A DNA stretch of 64,000 bases. It comes from Loripinus fragilis. Its lineage: Eukaryota; Mollusca; Bivalvia; Lucinida; Lucinidae. The position numbers were made by a program, and so were the translations under genes. The notes beneath the pieces are model-generated. The model made no database searches. It had not been told where the DNA came from and saw only the letters and a program-made list of their open reading frames with translations. The stretch covers positions 35,356,994 through 35,420,993 of the forward strand of contig OZ026515.1 in the NCBI GenBank assembly GCA_964019695.1. Reading direction: 5' to 3'. This document shows, in pieces, positions 58,641 through 64,000 of this stretch (its first letter is position 1; every line of letters begins with the position of its first letter).

Positions 58641-59087
58641 ATGAAGTGATGATAACATCACATTAGCTTGCCCATTCGGGAACATTTGGTATTTTTGTAT
58701 AAGTATGTGCATTTTCTCACTAAAATTTTTCAAAATCGAAGAAAGCGTATCAGTGCAAAGCTAGATGTCGGTACAAGAAATGGGCACACCCTATGTCGCA
58801 TATGAAAATAAATAAATAAAGAGGGTGGGCGGGGCGCAGTAATGTGAACCTGCATTTAGTAACCCTGTTGGCGCATTTTGTTAATACACTGCGTTGCCAG
58901 GTAAAAAAATGGGTATAGATCTGGCACTTGTTCTTACCTTCCTTCAGGGACCATCCCCTCGCCACCCCCACCCCACCAACCTTGCTATTATATTCCCTTC
59001 CTAATTCAAGCATACTGATTTCACCTTAAATGTATCAGTGCAGAATTAAAACACGTTTTCCCTGACCGACTAGACCAGGGTTCATAC
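58641..59087. other. intergenic, unrecognised
   Basis: Nothing recognised. Confidence 0.35.
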
Positions 59088-59492
59088 AGACAAGATTGTG
59101 TAAATTCAAGGACTTTTCAAGGACTCCTAAAATACTTTTCTACTGTCTTCAAGGACTGAAAACTTAAGAAAAATACTAACACATTTACACGTTAAAATTC
59201 TACGCTGGAAATGCTAGAGTCCATTACTAAAGGTATAAGTTCAAGAAAATTAGAATAAAATTGAGGTGTCTAAATTTGGTGCAGCATATGCTGCACCAAA
59301 TAAAGGCACCACAATTTGATACTATTTTAGGTCTCCAAAACACTGTTGAATCCTCCTGTAATTGATAGAATTCAAGGACTTTTCAAGGTCTTTGAGTGTT
59401 TTTCAAGTACTTTTCAAGGCAGATTTAATTTTCAAGGATTTTTCAAGACACTCCTGTATATTCAAGTACTTTTCAAGCCTGTGCGAAGCCTG
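59088..59492. repeat. CAAGGACTTTTCAAGG repeat block
   Basis: At least six variants of TTCAAGGACTTTTCAAGG cluster at the two sides of a perfect palindrome (59276-59301, half-site TTTGGTGCAGCAT). Confidence 0.75.
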
Positions 59493-60109
59493 TAGACAAA
59501 ACATGCATGCCCCTGACTGAAGATGAGCGCTTTTCACAACACTTAACAGCTGCAAAACCTCTCAATTTGTTTTCTGAATTTCGTTCCCAGGTAGTCTTCC
59601 ATTTGTAGCATTTTTTTTGCAACTTGGCACGCTTAAACTATATCAGATTCAGGCACTTAGTGTGTGGCAGTATGTATCAATCTCCGAAATCAAAACCACT
59701 GTCACTCCGATAGCAAGCATGCCAGCCGTCAAGTAACCTCTGCACATTTTGCTAACCATCAAAATGATATGACCTAATGCAAATTTCAAATATTGATATT
59801 TAAATAGCATTTTGGGGGCATGGCTCTTTTATATCATGCAGGAGAATGATATAGAATTGTGGCGGTACATGCAATTTGTGGCAAAGGTTGGTGTAATTCC
59901 AGCTATGATCAAAAGAATAGCGTTTTTTCATTGAAAATATTGCAATTGCCATTTGAAAAGTCGCCCTGGGTACTACGGACATATATCAAAAGCATTTAAC
60001 ACATTCCGAGTCCTTATCATTCAATAAAGAAGCAACCTGTTTGCTGCTTTCGTCTCCAAGAAACTCTCTATAAGAAATAAAAATGGATAAATACAGACCC
60101 TGTCCATCC
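59493..60109. other. intergenic, unrecognised
   Basis: Nothing recognised. Confidence 0.35.
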
Positions 60110-60365
60110 ATATTCTGTTTGTTTACCTCCGGTAGCCAACACCCTCCGAGATCTACACATGCGGTTTACCTGGGTGAGGAATCTTTGTATGTATTGGTCC
60201 CGCAGTATGGGATTCTGCACTTGTACTGGTGGCCTCTTGTAGCAGCAGGCACACTGAAGCACGCACATACATACCCGTACATGTAGACGAATGCATAACG
60301 AATGCATACGAACCCACCAGGGGACATGCAGGTACACATACGCACTGCGCTGCCTGCCTGCCCAC
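60110..60365. repeat. pieces shared with 51.1-51.6 kb
   Basis: 60119-60180 matches the minus strand of 51541-51612, and 60285-60345 matches 51148-51205 on the same strand. Confidence 0.6.
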
Positions 60366-60468
60366 CGTAACGCAAACTCCTCCTTCATGTTTTGACATAA
60401 AATGTTCATATTTGGCACACTGATTGCCTATGGTGTGCAGATGACAATAGGCTATTCCGATTACCAAT

Positions 60469-62590
60469 ATGACCTTAAAGAAACCAACATGCCAAAGACG
60501 CATCTTCAAGTTCCAGAAAGCTGACTATGATGGTTTTAAGCAAGAACTAAAGGACCTGACACCATCTTTCCTCGAAAAGGCCAACTCCCTGGATATTAAT
60601 ACACTGTGGTTTGAATTCAAATCTACCATCCATCGGCTGATGGAGAAATATATTCCCACTAAGACACTACGGGGGAAAAAGAAACCGAAACCATGGATCA
60701 CCAAAACCATCAGAGCCCTACACAGGAAGAGGAACAAGCTTTATAAGAAGCAAAACGCTACAAAGAAACGCAAGGACGGTGACCATTACAGAAGCATAAA
60801 GGCTAGAGTTCAGAGGGCAGAGCGCCAGGCTTACTGGCAGTATGTAGAAAACCTGATAGAAATAGGAGATGAAAATTGTGAACAACGCCCTGGGAAACAG
60901 AAAAGATTCTGGTCCTATATAAAAGCCCTACGGAAAGACAACAGTGGGGTTGCACCACTCAAAGAAAATGGGAAGATGCATGCTGATCCACTTGACAAAT
61001 CAAACATACTTAACAGGCAATATGAATCTACATTTACCCGGGAAGATGAGACGAACATTCCGCAGCCTGAAGGACAGCCATATCCACCTATGTTAGACAT
61101 AGAGATCAGCAGAGAGGGTCCTGAAGCTACTCACGAAAATCAACCCCAACAAAGCATCAGGTCCAGACATGATCCCTGCACGTATCCTAAAAGACTTGGC
61201 AGAAGAATTGGCTCCTATCCCCACAGAAAGTTTTAGAAGGACCTTGGTTGATGGAGAAGTTCCCGTGGATTGGCGTTCAGCAAATGTCACAGCCATCTTC
61301 AAAAAGGGTGACAGATTCAAGGCCAGCAATTACAGACCAGTCTCTCTAACAAGCTTGTGCTGTAAACTCCAAGAACACATCATCGTCAGTAGCACATTAA
61401 AGCATCTAGAGCACCATAAGATTCTGACAGACTGTCAACATGGCTTTAGAGCCCGTCGAAGTTGTGAGACACAGCCAGTAACCCTATGCCACGAAATTGC
61501 TGAAAGCCTCGACAAGAACAAACAAACAGATATGATCATCCTAGATTTCTCGAAAGCTTTCGATCGCGTTCCTCATCAACGCCTGCTGATAAAGCTCCGC
61601 CATTATGGGATCCAAGACACAACCTTCAAATGGATAGTCATTTCTGTCATCAAGGAACCAGCAAGTGGTAGTAGATGGAGCAACTTCAGATAAAGTACCT
61701 GACATCAGTGGAGTGCCTCAAGGCACAGTGCTAGGCCCATTGCTCTTCCAACTATTCATAAATGACTTACCGGCCTGTGTAGAATCCAAGACACGACTAT
61801 TTGCTGCGACTGCATTGTTTACAGGAATGTGAAAACCATCCAAGACTGTCAAGCACTCCAGAATGACCTCTACAAACTCACAGACTGGGAACGGAAGTGG
61901 GGTATGTTATTCCACCCGGACAAGTGTAACACCCTCAAACTTACAAGGGCAAGAAATCCGCTGACGTTCACCTACAGTCTCAAAGGCCAGGACCTGGAAG
62001 CTGTCAACACAGCCAAATACCTAGGAGTGGACTTGTCCAATAACTTATCATGGAACAGCCACATAGACAGAACTACCAAGAAAGCCAACAGTATGCTGGG
62101 ATTTCTGCGAAGGAACCTACGCGTAAACAACAGTGATACTAAGGCTGCTGCTTACAAGACACTTGTTCGACCAAACCTAGAGTATTGCGCATCAGTATGG
62201 AGCCCATATACAGCGGCAGGCAAACGAAAAATCGAGATGGTGCAGAGACGAGCAGCAAGGTATGCTACCAACCGCTACCACAACACAAGTAGTGTAACAG
62301 ACATGCTGCAGGATCTGGATTGGGAATCACTAGAATCAAGGAGAGTCAAAATACAAATGACCTTACTCTTTAAAGTAATCCAAGATCTAGTGGATATACC
62401 AGCCTCAATCTATCTTACGCCTGCAAGTACTCGGACAAGAGCCAATCACACGCAGAAACTTAAACAGATTTCATCAGTCAGATGCCTACAAGCACAATTT
62501 CTTCCCTCGAACCATCCCAGTTTGGCCACTGTGGCCGAGGCCCCTGACTTGGTATCATTCAAGCAGGGGCTCTCCACTCTTACATTTTAA
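60469..62590 (+). pseudogene. Jockey/CR1-type non-LTR reverse transcriptase, 5' truncated and frameshifted
   Basis: Three overlapping frames cover one protein. The first (60469 to about 61110) is the basic linker upstream of the polymerase (KKPKPWITKTIRALHRKRNK). The second (about 61110-61693) has fingers and palm motifs (YRPVSLTSLCCKL, GFRARRSCE, LDFSKAFDRVPHQRLL). Between them and the third lies [14 protein letters not shown]. The third (61829-62590) holds the thumb and tail (KYLGVDLSNNLSW, LVRPNLEYCASVW). The endonuclease domain is missing. One frame change falls near 61110 and another near 61660-61690. A further one at about 61805 lies within the codons for the catalytic aspartate pair. 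The element is therefore dead, though fairly young. Confidence 0.88.
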
Positions 62591-62859
62591 GCTAGCGTAG
62601 GGGGCAGTCTGCAAGTAGGGTCAGAGGGTTCTTAGAGCTGTGCCGGTTTGGCGACCATACCCAGTGGCAGTTACTGTAGCCGGATTGGTCTTTTTACCCA
62701 ATGAAGACTCCGAAAAATCAGACGGCAAACTTTTATCTTTTTCTGCCTTTCTATCAACTGATTTCTGTCTTTCCTAAATTTCCCTCTTTCCATTTTCTAC
62801 CGCCACAGAGACATACTAATCAAGTGTGATTGTCGTCTCTTAACGAACAGATACAGATT
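62591..62859. other. 3' flank of the reverse transcriptase
   Basis: Probably the 3' UTR of the element; no poly(A) or tandem tail is obvious. Confidence 0.4.
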
Positions 62860-64000
62860 AAAGTCAAAGGCCATGGTCACCTAAACTTAAAATCTGTCAT
62901 ACACTGTCTTATGCATGGCTTGTAACGCGATCCCTCTTTCACTTTTTTGACCGAGGATGTTCATATCTGACACAATGATTGCCTATGAGGTGTACAAAAC
63001 AAATAGCTATTCAGGTATCCAATATGACATTGGAGTCAATGGCCAAGGTCACATATAATAAAATCTGTTTTAAGACTTGTAACACGATTTCCACGGAGGA
63101 TGTTCATATTTGGCACAATGGTTGCTCATGGTTTACGTAGATAACAATAGGCCATTCAGATAGCCGATAGCCGAAAGGTGAAGGTCACTTCATTAATGAC
63201 AGAAAGAAGCGACGTCTATGGATAATTAGATTTTTGCTCAGACAATAATGTTGCCGTCTTACGGTGGACAATTAGCGTTATGGGAATGAAAACAATTATG
63301 TAATAGTTATACCATGGGTTGTCCATCTGTACATGGATTATCTCCCGTACAGGTGGGCAACCATGGTATAACTATTTTATACCACCTACATCAGTGTAGG
63401 CCTTGCACATAGAGATACTTTGTGCTAAAGTTGGTAAGGGTGGTATAAATAAAGGTGTCGCTCTTATCCAGGGAAATGTTTGAACTGGCGATAATAGGGA
63501 GGTGTCACTCTTATGAAGGTGGCCGATTCGGCAGGTCCAACTGTATACTTAAAACCTGTCAAGTATCTTACGGCTCGTATCGCAACCCCTCCTTCATTTT
63601 TTGACCTACAATGTAGGATGTTCATATTCAACACAATGATTGCTTATGGGGTGTTGAAAACAATAGGCCTTTTAGATCACCGATGTGACCATGGAGTCAA
63701 AGGTCAAGGTCACATATACTTAAAGCCTGTCTACAGCTTGTAACGCGATTTCCTCTTTCAATTTTTGACGGAGGGTGTTAATATTCGGCGCAATAAAGAT
63801 TACAACAAAGGTCTCGGAATGCGGATATACCTTAGGGTCAAAGGTCAAATATGATCAAAATATGTCTTATTGCTCGATAACTGCTTTAACTTTGGAGTCA
63901 TAGGTCAAGGTCAATTACGTTTAAAATATGTCTTACATCTCATAACGCGAATAACTCTTCCATTTTTACTGAGGGTGTTCATATTTGACAATAGTTGCAT
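62860..64000. repeat. degenerate tandem array, unit about 125 bp, running off the window
   Basis: Each unit has AAGGTCAC, AAAATCTGT or AAGCCTGT, TTGTAACGCGAT, TTTTTGACGGAGG.TGTTCATATTTGACACAATG and ATTGCCTATGG. Another unit lies at about 60368-60470, directly left of the reverse transcriptase. A separate 80-bp hairpin (63300-63382, arms GTTATACCATGG / CCATGGTATAAC) interrupts the array. Confidence 0.75.

Overview
This is a piece of an intron-rich, AT-rich animal genome. The mixture of short foldback elements, tRNA-derived SINEs, a Penelope-like GIY-YIG fragment and a Jockey/CR1-type reverse transcriptase, together with the protein divergence, suggests a bivalve mollusc, probably of the heterodont group. 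That placement is inference; the window contains no marker gene that proves it. There are no operons, prokaryotic signals or CRISPR arrays.

Two complete protein-coding genes can be assembled from exons with matching splice sites and reading phase. Both are on the minus strand, head to tail. The first (11333-22886, six exons, 401 residues) is ADPRS/ARH3, the ADP-ribosylserine hydrolase, with its acidic metal-binding residues intact and an unusual charged insert. The second (32283-50784, five exons, 293 residues) is PEX26, the tail-anchored peroxisomal docking protein for the PEX1-PEX6 ATPase. They are unrelated in function. No exon of a third host gene was recognised.

Layout: 1-11.3 kb is repeats, SINEs and decayed reverse-transcriptase tails. 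11.3-22.9 kb is ADPRS, whose intron 5 holds a 63-bp minisatellite that copies the end of exon 5 with its splice donor, and whose intron 3 holds the Penelope-like fragment. 22.9-32.3 kb is intergenic and repeat-rich. 32.3-50.8 kb is PEX26, with a 3.2-kb TA-flanked DNA transposon in intron 1. 50.8-55.3 kb carries simple repeats and a pyrimidine-only satellite with higher-order structure. 55.3-60.4 kb has more MITEs and a 442-bp tandem duplication. 60.4-64 kb is a broken non-LTR reverse transcriptase lying inside a degenerate tandem array of about 125 bp.

The most striking overall feature is the density of palindromic elements. I assign letters to the recurrent families (B, C, D, E, F, G, J, K, L, M, N, P, R, S, T). 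Several families with different termini carry related central hairpins built around GATCAG/CTGATC. Many element ends lie within tens of bases of exon boundaries, one of them forming part of a splice donor.
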